From positions 5,345,501 to 5,409,500 of the forward strand of contig NZ_CP150269.1 in NCBI RefSeq assembly GCF_037976825.1: 64,000 nt of DNA, read 5' to 3'. This DNA is from Paenibacillus sp. FSL K6-1330. GTDB lineage: Bacteria > Bacillota > Bacilli > Paenibacillales > Paenibacillaceae. The notes beneath the pieces were generated by a model, which was not told the DNA's origin, made no database searches, and was given only the letters and a program-made list of their open reading frames with translations. Each line of letters begins with the position of its first letter. Position 1 is the stretch's first letter. This document shows, piece by piece, positions 42,937 to 50,706 of this stretch. Made by a program: the position numbers and the translations under genes.

Positions 42937-43298
42937 GATCTCTGGCTCTCCTGTTCCACGCCATCTTCAAAACGCTGCACATTCGATGAAAGCAATGATC
43001 GAATATCCTGCTGCAGCTCCTGCCACTCCTGAATTTTCTTATCCAGAAACAAATCTCCGCTAGGCGTTATTTCGTAATACACTCTGGCTTTACCGCTCTC
43101 GCTAAACTCCCTCGTATCCGTCACCCATCCCTGATCTTTCAGCTTGGACAGGATTGGATAAATGCTTCCTACTCCCTTCAATTTCAGTCGGTGTTTCTCC
43201 AGCTCCTTCATAATCTCGTAACCATAACTCTTTCCATGACTCAGAATGGCCAATACGCACATTTCCAAATGCCCTTTAATTAAACTTGTTCTATCCAT
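42933..43298 (-). CDS. PadR-family transcriptional regulator
   Basis: A 121-residue PadR repressor: winged helix in GHLEMCVLAILSHGKSYGYEIMKELEKHRLKLKGVGSIYPILSKLKDQGWV, then a C-terminal dimerisation helix (LDKKIQEWQELQQDI). Length matches the short PadR-s2 class. It is first in the three-gene unit and probably represses it; the ligand is unknown. Confidence 0.92.
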   Translation of the reverse strand: MDRTSLIKGHLEMCVLAILSHGKSYGYEIMKELEKHRLKLKGVGSIYPILSKLKDQGWVTDTREFSESGKARVYYEITPSGDLFLDKKIQEWQELQQDIRSLLSSNVQRFEDGVEQESQRS

Positions 43299-43364
43299 GA
43301 CAACAATTTAACAAAAATATATATCGGAATCAAGTATATAATTCAAATACGTATATCAATATGT

Positions 43365-43402
43365 AAAAAAGCCCGTTCATTAGCTCGAAAGCTATTGAAC
43401 GG
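43365..43402 (-). terminator. terminator after the 88-residue gene
   Basis: On the minus strand CCGTTCAATAGCT pairs with AGCTAATGAACGG around a TTCG loop, then GCTTTTTT. Confidence 0.85.
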
Positions 43403-43420
43403 ACTGCACAGGATCATAAA

Positions 43421-43687
43421 CTACTTTTTAGCTGAACGAAGCTTGGACAGACGTTCCTTCTCATCGCCTAACAACTCTTCCGCCAATTCCACCGCGTTCC
43501 GATTTCCCTGCTCAATCACCTGGGAAACCGCTTGCTCCGTATGGGATAACGAATTCTCCGCTTGCTGAATCAGCTGTTCCGTCGGATGGGACATTGCCGA
43601 GGATACGGCACGGTGCAGCTTCTCCACGGAATCTAGCGCGCTGTTGCTGGGACTGTTGGAGTGTAGACTGGAATCGTGACTGTTCAT
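43421..43687 (-). CDS. hypothetical protein, 88 residues
   Basis: A hydrophilic helical protein with a Ser/Asn-rich head and long amphipathic helices (SHTEQAVSQVIEQGNRNAVE). No membrane segment, cysteine or recognised domain. The ATG has GGGAG nine bases upstream and a clear terminator follows, so it is a real single gene. Function unknown. Confidence 0.72.
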   Translation of the reverse strand: MNSHDSSLHSNSPSNSALDSVEKLHRAVSSAMSHPTEQLIQQAENSLSHTEQAVSQVIEQGNRNAVELAEELLGDEKERLSKLRSAKK

Positions 43688-43816
43688 GACGGATGCTCCC
43701 TTCTAAAGTTGTTGTTCCCGTTGCCCTCTTAGCATGGATGGCTGAGCCAGGAACTATACCCGTAGAATGGGAATTCCACTTTAACTTCAATGCAGATGTG
43801 TTAAACAGCCTGTTTG

Positions 43817-44038
43817 TTATTTCACAAAAGGCAGCGCCTTTGCCAGCACTTCATCCTCTGTAGGCGCGCTGACATAACGGCCATTGATATACATAAATGC
43901 TCGTTTGCCGCAAGGACCGCAATAGGATTTACAGCCGATCTTAATGTCGGCATCCGGTACCATTTTCTTAATTTTCGGGATCATTGTCTTCAACTTCGTA
44001 TGTCTGCACTTCTCGCAGACTCGAATATCATTAGCCAT
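43817..44038 (-). CDS. DUF1450-family protein
   Basis: The 73-residue protein matches the DUF1450 (YuzB-like) pattern: CEKCRH at the N terminus and CKSYCGPCGKRAFMYINGRYV in the middle, with five cysteines that may hold a metal or Fe-S cluster. It lies about 30 bases downstream of the HesB-like gene on the same strand. Function not established. Confidence 0.85.
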   Translation of the reverse strand: MANDIRVCEKCRHTKLKTMIPKIKKMVPDADIKIGCKSYCGPCGKRAFMYINGRYVSAPTEDEVLAKALPFVK

Positions 44039-44068
44039 TGTTCATTACCTTCTTTATTCTGAAGTAAC

Positions 44069-44371
44069 CTAGTGGTCGCCGTGATTGCCTTGGGACGGAT
44101 TCGTAATTACAAAGCCTTCCTCAGGAAAATAAAGATAGTCGATTTTGACGCCGTCCAGGAAAGGTTGTCCTGCCTCCAAAATGACGTCGATCTCTTTATC
44201 TGTGGATACGATGACATCATTTTCCTTAGGCGTGTCCAGATCCAGGCCGTAGTGGGCATGATCGCCATGCGCATGGGTAACCAGCACGCGGAGTTTCTTA
44301 TTCTTGTTCTCTTCCTTGTCCAGCTCTCGCTTTAACACCTTGGCGGCATTACGGGTAATTTTACATTTCAC
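44069..44371 (-). CDS. HesB/IscA-fold protein without the cluster cysteines
   Basis: The 100-residue protein follows the A-type carrier fold: ITRNAAKVLKRELDKEE helix, LRVLVTHAHGDHAHYGLDLD strands, and the ending DYLYFPEEGFVITNPSQG. The three cysteines that bind Fe-S clusters in IscA are missing; HGDH appears at the position of the first one and again at the very C terminus in place of CGCG. The only cysteine is C3. It might bind another metal. Function unknown. Confidence 0.75.
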   Translation of the reverse strand: MKCKITRNAAKVLKRELDKEENKNKKLRVLVTHAHGDHAHYGLDLDTPKENDVIVSTDKEIDVILEAGQPFLDGVKIDYLYFPEEGFVITNPSQGNHGDH

Positions 44372-44474
44372 GTATATTCATCTCCTCACGGATGTTTCAT
44401 TCAATATGTTATTGTAGACCCCTGCCAACTTTTTCGCAAGGGTCCGAGCCGTATTGTTACCGCCCGAAGCTCAT

Positions 44475-44750
44475 TTACCGTACGCGCTTGGCGGGGCCCT
44501 GGTCCTCACCGATCAGACCTGGATATTTCCGTTCGACACGGGATACGAACCAGTTCATCAGCAGCATCGTGACTCCGATGTCATCGATCGGCAGCAAAGG
44601 CATAAAGTCCGGCAGCACCCAGTACAGCACAACGGGGACCAGAAATAAAAGCTTGTCCCCGAGTGCAACCCGGGAAGAGGCTAAATACCCGAATATCCGC
44701 TGGAATACATGCGACCAGCGCCGAAGCGACCATAATCTTCTCCACTTCAT
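44475..44750 (-). CDS. DUF1232 (YkvA-like) small membrane protein
   Basis: A 91-residue protein whose LGDKLLFLVPVVLYWVLPDFMPLLPIDDIG segment matches the DUF1232 signature (DFIP...DD), followed by a second amphipathic helix. Relatives such as YkvA are small membrane-associated proteins of unknown function. The ribosome site is GGAGGGAA. Confidence 0.8.
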   Translation of the reverse strand: MKWRRLWSLRRWSHVFQRIFGYLASSRVALGDKLLFLVPVVLYWVLPDFMPLLPIDDIGVTMLLMNWFVSRVERKYPGLIGEDQGPAKRVR

Positions 44751-44851
44751 ATTGTTCCCTCCATTCCAGGCAGCATGTCTATATCATTACCCAATTAGCA
44801 AATCTCTAAGAAATCCCGGAAACACGGTATTCCGGTGGCTGCAGCAATAAA

Positions 44852-44897
44852 AGCGCGAAAAGAGGCCACTGCCTTGTGATCCATTAAAGCAGCGGCC
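44852..44897 (-). terminator. terminator after the LysM-M14 peptidase gene
   Basis: GGCCGCTGC pairs with GCAGTGGCC on the minus strand (one G-U), then TCTTTT. Confidence 0.6.
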
Positions 44898-44948
44898 GTA
44901 TTCTTCTATATTTTATACGTTGAATAGACCTATTCGTTTCAAACGATC

Positions 44949-46151
44949 TTATTCCAAAGACATAAACGCAGCTAGAATAGAACCCACCTCGACGCACAGA
45001 TCCTCGAAATCCTCAAGCGGCAGCGGATTCATCCCATAACCAATCTCCACGGTAAAGCCCGGCCTCCGGTAATGCTGAATGAACCAATCCTTGTATCCTG
45101 CATCGCTGCCCTGCAGCTTCACCGGCCTGTAACCGCCGGCCTGACCTAATCTTCGGGCCATGTCCTCACTCTCCGGAGGTTCGTAGTCTCTATAATTCCA
45201 ATAGATTTCCCTGCCTTGGCTGTGCAGGGAAATGGCCCGTTCCGGAGATATCGATAAAGTATGCTGATAGACGGCCTCGGCTTCTGGCTCACTTAGCGGC
45301 TTTGTCCCCGCATAATCCTGCGGCGACGGATGGATCTTGCCCCTCCGTGCGACTTCCTCATTCCAATGCGCAGGGAATTGATCCCCCAAATCCACGCCGT
45401 TAATATTAGCCTTCCAGCGGCGAAAGTCCTCGCGCCCGCCATTCCATTCGAGCAGACGCTCATAATATGGATGAGAAGGGGTAACGCCTTCTTGGACAAG
45501 CTCTACCCCATCCGGGTTCGCCATCGGCACGATCCATAACGTATAGTTCCGGTACCACGCATTCGGATCCTGAAAATAAACCGGTGACTCTTGCGATAAA
45601 GCCTTGCTATATTCCTCCATGAATCGCATCAGACAAGGGGTTGTGATCCATTCATTGGCATGCAGTGCTGCATTGATGTGAAGGTTTTTAGGGCCTTTGC
45701 CGATTTTGGCCGCATAAATGGGTTTGCCGAGCACACTTCGGCCGATGACACTCCACTCGATAACAGGGTAGCGAAGCTGCATCTCTTGTATATCACGTTC
45801 CAGATCCCCCGGTCCGTATTCGCCGGTTAATCGTATCATGCGCCTATGCGTGGTACCCGGCAGAACGATCGTTTTTCCCTGTGGCAGATGATGAGCTGAT
45901 AATCCGGGATTCAGTTCTTCCAAGGCTTCCTTCCGAAACCGGAACGTACTGGCAATACTATCAAAGGTATCATGTTCCTGAATGACATACCTTCGGCGCA
46001 ACGATGCAGGAAGATAGAGCATTTGCCCCTGCTGGAGATACGGCTGCTGCGCCGCCCATGGATTCGCCGTAATCAGCTGTTCATACGCCAGACTATATCT
46101 GGCAGCCACGCGTCTTAGCGTGTCGCCTTTCTGTACGACATATTGCTGCAT
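44949..46151 (-). CDS. LysM-containing M14 peptidase (gamma-D-glutamyl-diaminopimelate type)
   Basis: A 400-residue protein with two N-terminal LysM repeats (about residues 3-48 and 52-97) that bind peptidoglycan, then an M14 carboxypeptidase domain. Zinc ligands are in ALHANEWITT (HxxE) and the later His in SLHSQGREIYW; the catalytic Glu is in FTVEIGYGMNP. The layout matches Lysinibacillus endopeptidase I, which cuts gamma-D-Glu-mDAP bonds in cortex or wall peptides. No signal peptide is evident; the ATG with AAAGGA removes an earlier spurious start. Confidence 0.88.
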   Translation of the reverse strand: MQQYVVQKGDTLRRVAARYSLAYEQLITANPWAAQQPYLQQGQMLYLPASLRRRYVIQEHDTFDSIASTFRFRKEALEELNPGLSAHHLPQGKTIVLPGTTHRRMIRLTGEYGPGDLERDIQEMQLRYPVIEWSVIGRSVLGKPIYAAKIGKGPKNLHINAALHANEWITTPCLMRFMEEYSKALSQESPVYFQDPNAWYRNYTLWIVPMANPDGVELVQEGVTPSHPYYERLLEWNGGREDFRRWKANINGVDLGDQFPAHWNEEVARRGKIHPSPQDYAGTKPLSEPEAEAVYQHTLSISPERAISLHSQGREIYWNYRDYEPPESEDMARRLGQAGGYRPVKLQGSDAGYKDWFIQHYRRPGFTVEIGYGMNPLPLEDFEDLCVEVGSILAAFMSLE

Positions 46152-46299
46152 AATGGATTCCTTTCCGCGGCAAAGCCGCTTCAATTAGCGTCCATTCCAT
46201 GTATATGAGCAGCCGGTTGTCCAACATGTATGATGCAAAAGATCAAAAAAGGCTCCGATATCCCTATCCTTTTGGAAACTTAGCACTGGAAATAATGAA

Positions 46300-46332
46300 G
46301 GCAGAACAAGGTGTTATCCCTTGTCCTGCCTG
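46300..46332 (-). terminator. hairpin after racE
   Basis: GGCAGGACAAGGG pairs with CCTTGTTCTGCC; only a weak T-rich tract follows. Confidence 0.5.
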
Positions 46333-46383
46333 CGCTTGCTTGCTCTTATTCATTCCAGATAAGCTCTAAGGTATGAACGTGAA

Positions 46384-47190
46384 TTATAGCTTCGTAATTT
46401 GCCAGACAACAGGTGTCCGCTTGATATGCTCTCCGAGCCATTCGGTCGCAATGCTCTGAAAAATGACCGGATCTCCTGTACAGAAAAATTGATGCACCGG
46501 GCTCTCCATGCTGCTCGCGAGCTGGCCCTTATCGTACAGAATCGTGCTAACCTCGCGAGCCGTTTCATCGGCGGAGCTGATCAGTTTCACGGACGGTCCC
46601 ATAACTGTCTGGATCGTATTCATCAGGAACGGATAGTGAGTACAGCCCAGGATCAGGCAATCAATGGAGGTATCCTTGATGCCTCTCAAGGATTCTTGCA
46701 CCACCTGCAAGGCATCCTTGGATCGGAACAATCCGTGTTCGACGAGCGGTACCAGTTCGGGACAGGCTTGACTTTGCACCTCGACGTAAGGCGAGAGCTG
46801 TTTCAGAGCCGCTGTATATGCTCCGCTGCCAATGGTTCCGACAGTACCGATGACGCCGACGTTACCGGTCTTCGTTGCGCTTATGGCGGCACGCGCCCCT
46901 GGGTGAATGACACCGATGACCGGTACAGGCACTTTGGACGAAATATAATCAAGCGCCGCCGCCGTAGCCGTATTACAGGCGATCACAATCATTTTAGGAT
47001 CATACTGAATTAAATAATCTACAATTTGCTCCGTAAATAAACGGACTTCTTCCGGCGTACGGGGTCCGTAGGGTGCGCGGGCTGTATCTCCGAAGTAAAT
47101 AATTTTCTCTCTCGGGAGCTGTCTCATCACTTCTTTAGCGACAGTCAGCCCGCCGACACCCGAGTCTAGTATTGCGATTGCTTGCTGCAC
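46384..47190 (-). CDS. racE: glutamate racemase
   Basis: The 268-residue enzyme makes D-glutamate for peptidoglycan and poly-gamma-glutamate. The two catalytic cysteines are C72 in IACNTATAAAL and C183 in LGCTHYPFL; DSGVGGLTV opens the protein. Length is standard. It is divergent from nos. Confidence 0.95.
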   Translation of the reverse strand: MQQAIAILDSGVGGLTVAKEVMRQLPREKIIYFGDTARAPYGPRTPEEVRLFTEQIVDYLIQYDPKMIVIACNTATAAALDYISSKVPVPVIGVIHPGARAAISATKTGNVGVIGTVGTIGSGAYTAALKQLSPYVEVQSQACPELVPLVEHGLFRSKDALQVVQESLRGIKDTSIDCLILGCTHYPFLMNTIQTVMGPSVKLISSADETAREVSTILYDKGQLASSMESPVHQFFCTGDPVIFQSIATEWLGEHIKRTPVVWQITKL

Positions 47191-47386
47191 GAACCCACCG
47201 CTTCCTTCTTGTCAAATTCATGGTTTACAGTGATACCATATGTCATTTCGGATCGAAATGTACCTTAAATCTTACCCCAATTCCCCCCTATCTTCAACAA
47301 GGGTGCCGCTCCCAAAAGACTGTTGGTTAATTGTTCAAGTAATTGTAGGACTCTTGCGCCGGTCGCTGACCGTAGGTAGTTTATAC

Positions 47387-47392
47387 TATAAT
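47387..47392 (+). promoter_or_regulatory. candidate -10 box of nos
   Basis: TATAAT about 30 bases before the GTG start; no clear -35 at the right distance. It lies inside the longest open frame and supports the shorter start. Confidence 0.4.
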
Positions 47393-47422
47393 AAGCGCGC
47401 GTATAGTAAAGGAGAATTCTAC

Positions 47423-48520
47423 GTGAATGACAACATACATCATACCGACCTTATGGAAGCTGCGAAGCCGTTTATCGAGCTTTGTTATGCTGAATTAAAC
47501 CGCACCCCGGAAGAAGCCGAGGACCGGCTCATGAACATCCGCTCACAGATCGAGCTGACAGGTACATATGAGCATACGCTTGAGGAACTGACGCATGGAG
47601 CCAAAATGGCTTGGCGAAACAGCAACCGCTGTATCGGCAGACTGTTTTGGGATCGCCTCAAGGTATTCGATGCCAGGCACTTAACGGAGACCTCTGACAT
47701 TTTCTCGGCACTCCTTCACCATATCGAGAGTGCCACCAATGGCGGGAAAATCATGCCTACGATTACGATTTTCAAGGCTGCACGTCCAGGGGAGGCCCCG
47801 CTTATTATCAAAAACCACCAGTTGATTCGGTATGCCGGTTACGAAACGGCCGAGGGGACGATTGGCGATCCGGCTTCCCTATCCTTCACGAAGGAATGCA
47901 TGGAGCTGGGGTGGCAGGGAGACTTGACCGACTATGATGTGCTGCCGCTGGTTGTGCAGCAGGGGAATGAGCCGCCGGAGTGGCTCGCGATACCGAAATC
48001 CTACGTGCTGGAAGTCCCTTTGGAGCATCCCGAACTTCCTGCTCTTAAAGCGGAAGGGATAAAATGGTATGGGGTGCCTCTCATCTCAGACATGCTGCTT
48101 GAAATCGGCGGCATTATGTATACGGCCGCACCGTTCAACGGCTGGTATATGGGAACCGAAATCGGAGCCCGTAACCTTGCAGATGAAGGGCGCTACAACA
48201 AGCTTCCGCTTATTGCCAAGCTGATGGGGCAGGATACTTCCAGCGAAACTACCTTATGGAGGGATCGCGCATTGGTTGAACTCAATGCTGCCGTGCTCTA
48301 TTCCTACAAAAAAGCGGGCGTCAGCATAGTGGACCATCATTCGGCAGCAGCCCAATTCGGTTTGTTTGAACAGCGCGAACAGCAAGCCGGGCGGGAGCTC
48401 ACAGGGGATTGGAGTTGGTTGATTCCTCCGGTCTCGCCGGCTACAACCCATATTTTCCACACCTCTTATCATAACGACATCCGTTCGCCGAATTTCCATT
48501 ACAGGAGCAAAGGGCAGTAA
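47423..48520 (+). CDS. nos: bacterial nitric oxide synthase (oxygenase domain)
   Basis: A 365-residue heme enzyme that oxidises arginine to citrulline and NO, using cellular flavodoxin-type reductases because no reductase domain is attached. The proximal heme ligand is C70 in [12 protein letters not shown]; the substrate Glu is in [13 protein letters not shown]. The GTG start has AAAGGAG eight bases upstream; the open frame continues about 180 bases further upstream, through the -10 box, and that part is rejected. NO protects Bacillus from oxidants and some antibiotics. Confidence 0.95.
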   Translation: MNDNIHHTDLMEAAKPFIELCYAELNRTPEEAEDRLMNIRSQIELTGTYEHTLEELTHGAKMAWRNSNRCIGRLFWDRLKVFDARHLTETSDIFSALLHHIESATNGGKIMPTITIFKAARPGEAPLIIKNHQLIRYAGYETAEGTIGDPASLSFTKECMELGWQGDLTDYDVLPLVVQQGNEPPEWLAIPKSYVLEVPLEHPELPALKAEGIKWYGVPLISDMLLEIGGIMYTAAPFNGWYMGTEIGARNLADEGRYNKLPLIAKLMGQDTSSETTLWRDRALVELNAAVLYSYKKAGVSIVDHHSAAAQFGLFEQREQQAGRELTGDWSWLIPPVSPATTHIFHTSYHNDIRSPNFHYRSKGQ

Positions 48521-48553
48521 TCGGGGCTTTATTTCGAATCGTTTATACACAAC

Positions 48554-48584
48554 AAAGCCGGGGCTCATTGCCGCCCCGGCCTTC
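48554..48584 (+). terminator. hairpin after nos
   Basis: AAAGCCGGGGC pairs with GCCCCGGCCTT; T-run short. Confidence 0.55.
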
Positions 48585-48646
48585 ATGTATTTTGATATGA
48601 TCCTTATCCTCGTAAATGAGTGCTGAAGCGGTCATCTGATCCCGGA

Positions 48647-49009
48647 TTAATCGTTGACCTTCACTTCGGCAGCAGTGGACACATAAACCTCTTCTTCAAA
48701 ATCCTCGTCAAACGCGGAGACCTGCGCAATTTCCTCATCTGCCATCCAGCTTTCTTGCCGGTTGCGCCAGGACTGAATGTCGGAGATCACATTCTCTGCC
48801 CGATCCGTCATAATGCCGATCAGGTTAACGCCCTGCTCTCCTACCTTCTCTGCTGCCTCCTGCACCTTGCTGCCGATGCCGCGGGCGCCGTCGGCAATGT
48901 CATTCCGAAGCTCTTTGCCGGATTTTGGAGCCAGAAGAAGTGCGGTAACAGAACCTGCAACACTGCCGATCAATACTCCCCAGAGGAGCCCTTTGCTCTT
49001 CTCTTTCAT
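48647..49009 (-). CDS. ytxH: YtxH-family general stress protein
   Basis: A 120-residue protein with one N-terminal membrane segment (GLLWGVLIGSVAGSVTALLLAPKSGKELR, the YtxH signature) and an acidic tail. In B. subtilis ytxG, ytxH and ytxJ form a SigB/SigH-controlled operon. Here it follows the DUF948 gene by 15 bases; ytxJ is missing. Confidence 0.88.
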   Translation of the reverse strand: MKEKSKGLLWGVLIGSVAGSVTALLLAPKSGKELRNDIADGARGIGSKVQEAAEKVGEQGVNLIGIMTDRAENVISDIQSWRNRQESWMADEEIAQVSAFDEDFEEEVYVSTAAEVKVND

Positions 49010-49024
49010 ATTCCATCTCTCCTT

Positions 49025-49477
49025 CTATTTGGCTTGCCCTTCGTCGGACTTGGAGGTGTATTTGTTCCATGAATGCCAAAGCGTCATTCCGGCATCAACC
49101 CACCGGAACACCTCCCCGATCTGCCGTTCATTATCGAGGCGAGCACGTTCCAGATGCTCAATGGCAGTTATGGAAGCTTTTTTCCCTACAGCATGAACCG
49201 CATCGGCCGTCTTGGCTACCGCTGACGCAGCATCGGACATGGAAGCGGCAATAGCTTCGCTCGCTGCCAGCTGACGCTGAATCATCTCTAACGAGACCGA
49301 TGCCTGCTCCAGCACCTGCGAGGCTTCTTGACTCAATCGGCTACTGTCTTCCTCAAGCCTGCCCAGCGTGGTCTCGGCCCGCCCGATCAGCTTTTTAACC
49401 GACAGCATCATGATCACCGCCGCAACCGCGATCAGAACGATGCCGATAGCAGCGGCCAGCGCACTCCATTCTGTCAT
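49025..49477 (-). CDS. ytxG: YtxG-like DUF948 protein
   Basis: A 150-residue protein with one N-terminal membrane helix (about residues 6-26) and a long coiled coil (LSQEASQVLEQASVSLEMIQRQL). This matches DUF948/YtxG and its position before ytxH supports that. The function is unknown beyond stress association in Bacillus. Confidence 0.85.
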   Translation of the reverse strand: MTEWSALAAAIGIVLIAVAAVIMMLSVKKLIGRAETTLGRLEEDSSRLSQEASQVLEQASVSLEMIQRQLAASEAIAASMSDAASAVAKTADAVHAVGKKASITAIEHLERARLDNERQIGEVFRWVDAGMTLWHSWNKYTSKSDEGQAK

Positions 49478-49646
49478 CGGGAACTCCTCCTTTCGTCCGA
49501 CCGGGCGAATGCCTAGTCGCTTGATGCATTATAAGCAGTATGGGCTTGTCTTGACACAACATCGGCGATTTTTTTATTCCAGCAGAGAAAAACCACGAGT
49601 ATCCCCTACAACTTCGGAACATCCCAGCCGCTTGAGATAAAGACAA

Positions 49647-49687
49647 CAAAAAAACAGACCGTTCAGGGATTACCTGAACGGTCTGTT
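49647..49687 (-). terminator. terminator after the DUF86 gene
   Basis: AACAGACCGTTCAGG and its complement around five bases, followed on the minus strand by seven Ts. Confidence 0.88.
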
Positions 49688-49754
49688 ATGGATGAATCGT
49701 ATGGAAGAGCCCATGGCGCGTCATGGATATCTCTTTTTTAAAACTATACAAGCC

Positions 49755-50177
49755 TCAGTACATCTCGTTCTTTAAATACTCACGGACATTTCCCGCAAAC
49801 TGCTCCAGCACATCAGGCAAAATCGTGGTTAAAGAATGAAGCGCATGCCTGTCCCAATCATAGTAGTCCTGCACGAGCGGTTTACGCAATCGAACCAGCT
49901 CCAGCAGCACCTTATGAACCTCTTCAGGGAACACCTTTTCCTCATGATTAATATCCATGATATCTTCATAACTGCTGGCATCCCGCATAATAAATCCGTC
50001 AATCAAGTAGCTGCCGACATCCGTTACGACTTCGATCGCCAGATGAAGCGCACGCTCCTGAACCAAGCCCAGCACCAGGCCTCCGTCCCATGATTGTGCC
50101 GCAGCACGCAATCCTTCCGCGATTTCGGGAATCGCGCTCAGACGCCGTTCAATTTGTTCTTGATTCACATAATACAC
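49755..50177 (-). CDS. DUF86 (HepT-like) protein
   Basis: The 140-residue all-helical protein matches DUF86/HepT (B. subtilis YutE): RALHLAIEVVTDVGSYLI helix and the LRKPLVQDYYDWDRHAL segment, where HepT toxins carry an RxxxHxY RNase-like motif. The exact motif is not seen, and no MntA-type nucleotidyltransferase partner is adjacent, so toxin activity is doubtful. Single-gene unit. Confidence 0.78.
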   Translation of the reverse strand: MYYVNQEQIERRLSAIPEIAEGLRAAAQSWDGGLVLGLVQERALHLAIEVVTDVGSYLIDGFIMRDASSYEDIMDINHEEKVFPEEVHKVLLELVRLRKPLVQDYYDWDRHALHSLTTILPDVLEQFAGNVREYLKNEMY

Positions 50178-50221
50178 CGCAAATCTCCTCCAGCCTGTTG
50201 TTGTAAAGTCTATATCATTGC

Positions 50222-50509
50222 CTACACTTCAAAATCAACGCTAAGCGTATGATCTTTCACCGTATTGATGTATTGGATCACTTCCTGGTGAACAGGATGA
50301 ACGGCATATGCTTGTAAATCTTCAAGATTGTCCACTTCAACGATCAAAGCCAAATCATAAGAGCGCTCGGAGCGAATAACATCGGCACCCGCCTCAAGGG
50401 ATCTTAGCATCGGAATCTTGCCATCCATATCACGCAGCACCTGCACCGTCTTCTCAATATTCTCGGCGGATGAATCCTTCAATTTGAAAAAAACAATATG
50501 TTTAATCAT
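50222..50509 (-). CDS. Dabb-family (stress-responsive A/B barrel) protein
   Basis: A 95-residue dimeric ferredoxin-like fold protein: MIKHIVFFKLKD opening, YDLALIVEVDNLEDLQAYAVHPVHQEV core. The ATG with GGAGG eight bases upstream is used; an in-frame ATG 24 bases earlier lacks a site. Function unknown; relatives include stress proteins and olivetolic-acid-cyclase-like enzymes. Confidence 0.86.
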   Translation of the reverse strand: MIKHIVFFKLKDSSAENIEKTVQVLRDMDGKIPMLRSLEAGADVIRSERSYDLALIVEVDNLEDLQAYAVHPVHQEVIQYINTVKDHTLSVDFEV

Positions 50510-50634
50510 CGTCCGTTCCTCCATCTCTAGCATTTATGTAAATCTTTCGTATCTATCATACCCCGTTCGTCCGGAAAAAGAAATCGCTACCACCAACATA
50601 GCGGACATATCAGCTGCGCCAGATCTAGCCAAAT

Positions 50635-50670
50635 AGGAGCACGTTCTGACTTACGCCAGAACGCGCTCCT
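50635..50670. terminator. hairpin between the Dabb and oxidoreductase genes
   Basis: AGGAGCACGTTCTG pairs with CAGAACGCGCTCCT (one mismatch); no long T-run. Confidence 0.5.
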
Positions 50671-50706
50671 GAAATCGAATTCTATTTAAGGGAACAACCG
50701 CTAAAA

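Noticed and set aside
44069..44371. THAHGDHAH as a metallo-beta-lactamase HxHxDH motif
   Set aside because: The protein has only 100 residues and follows the HesB fold on both sides; the other MBL motifs are missing.
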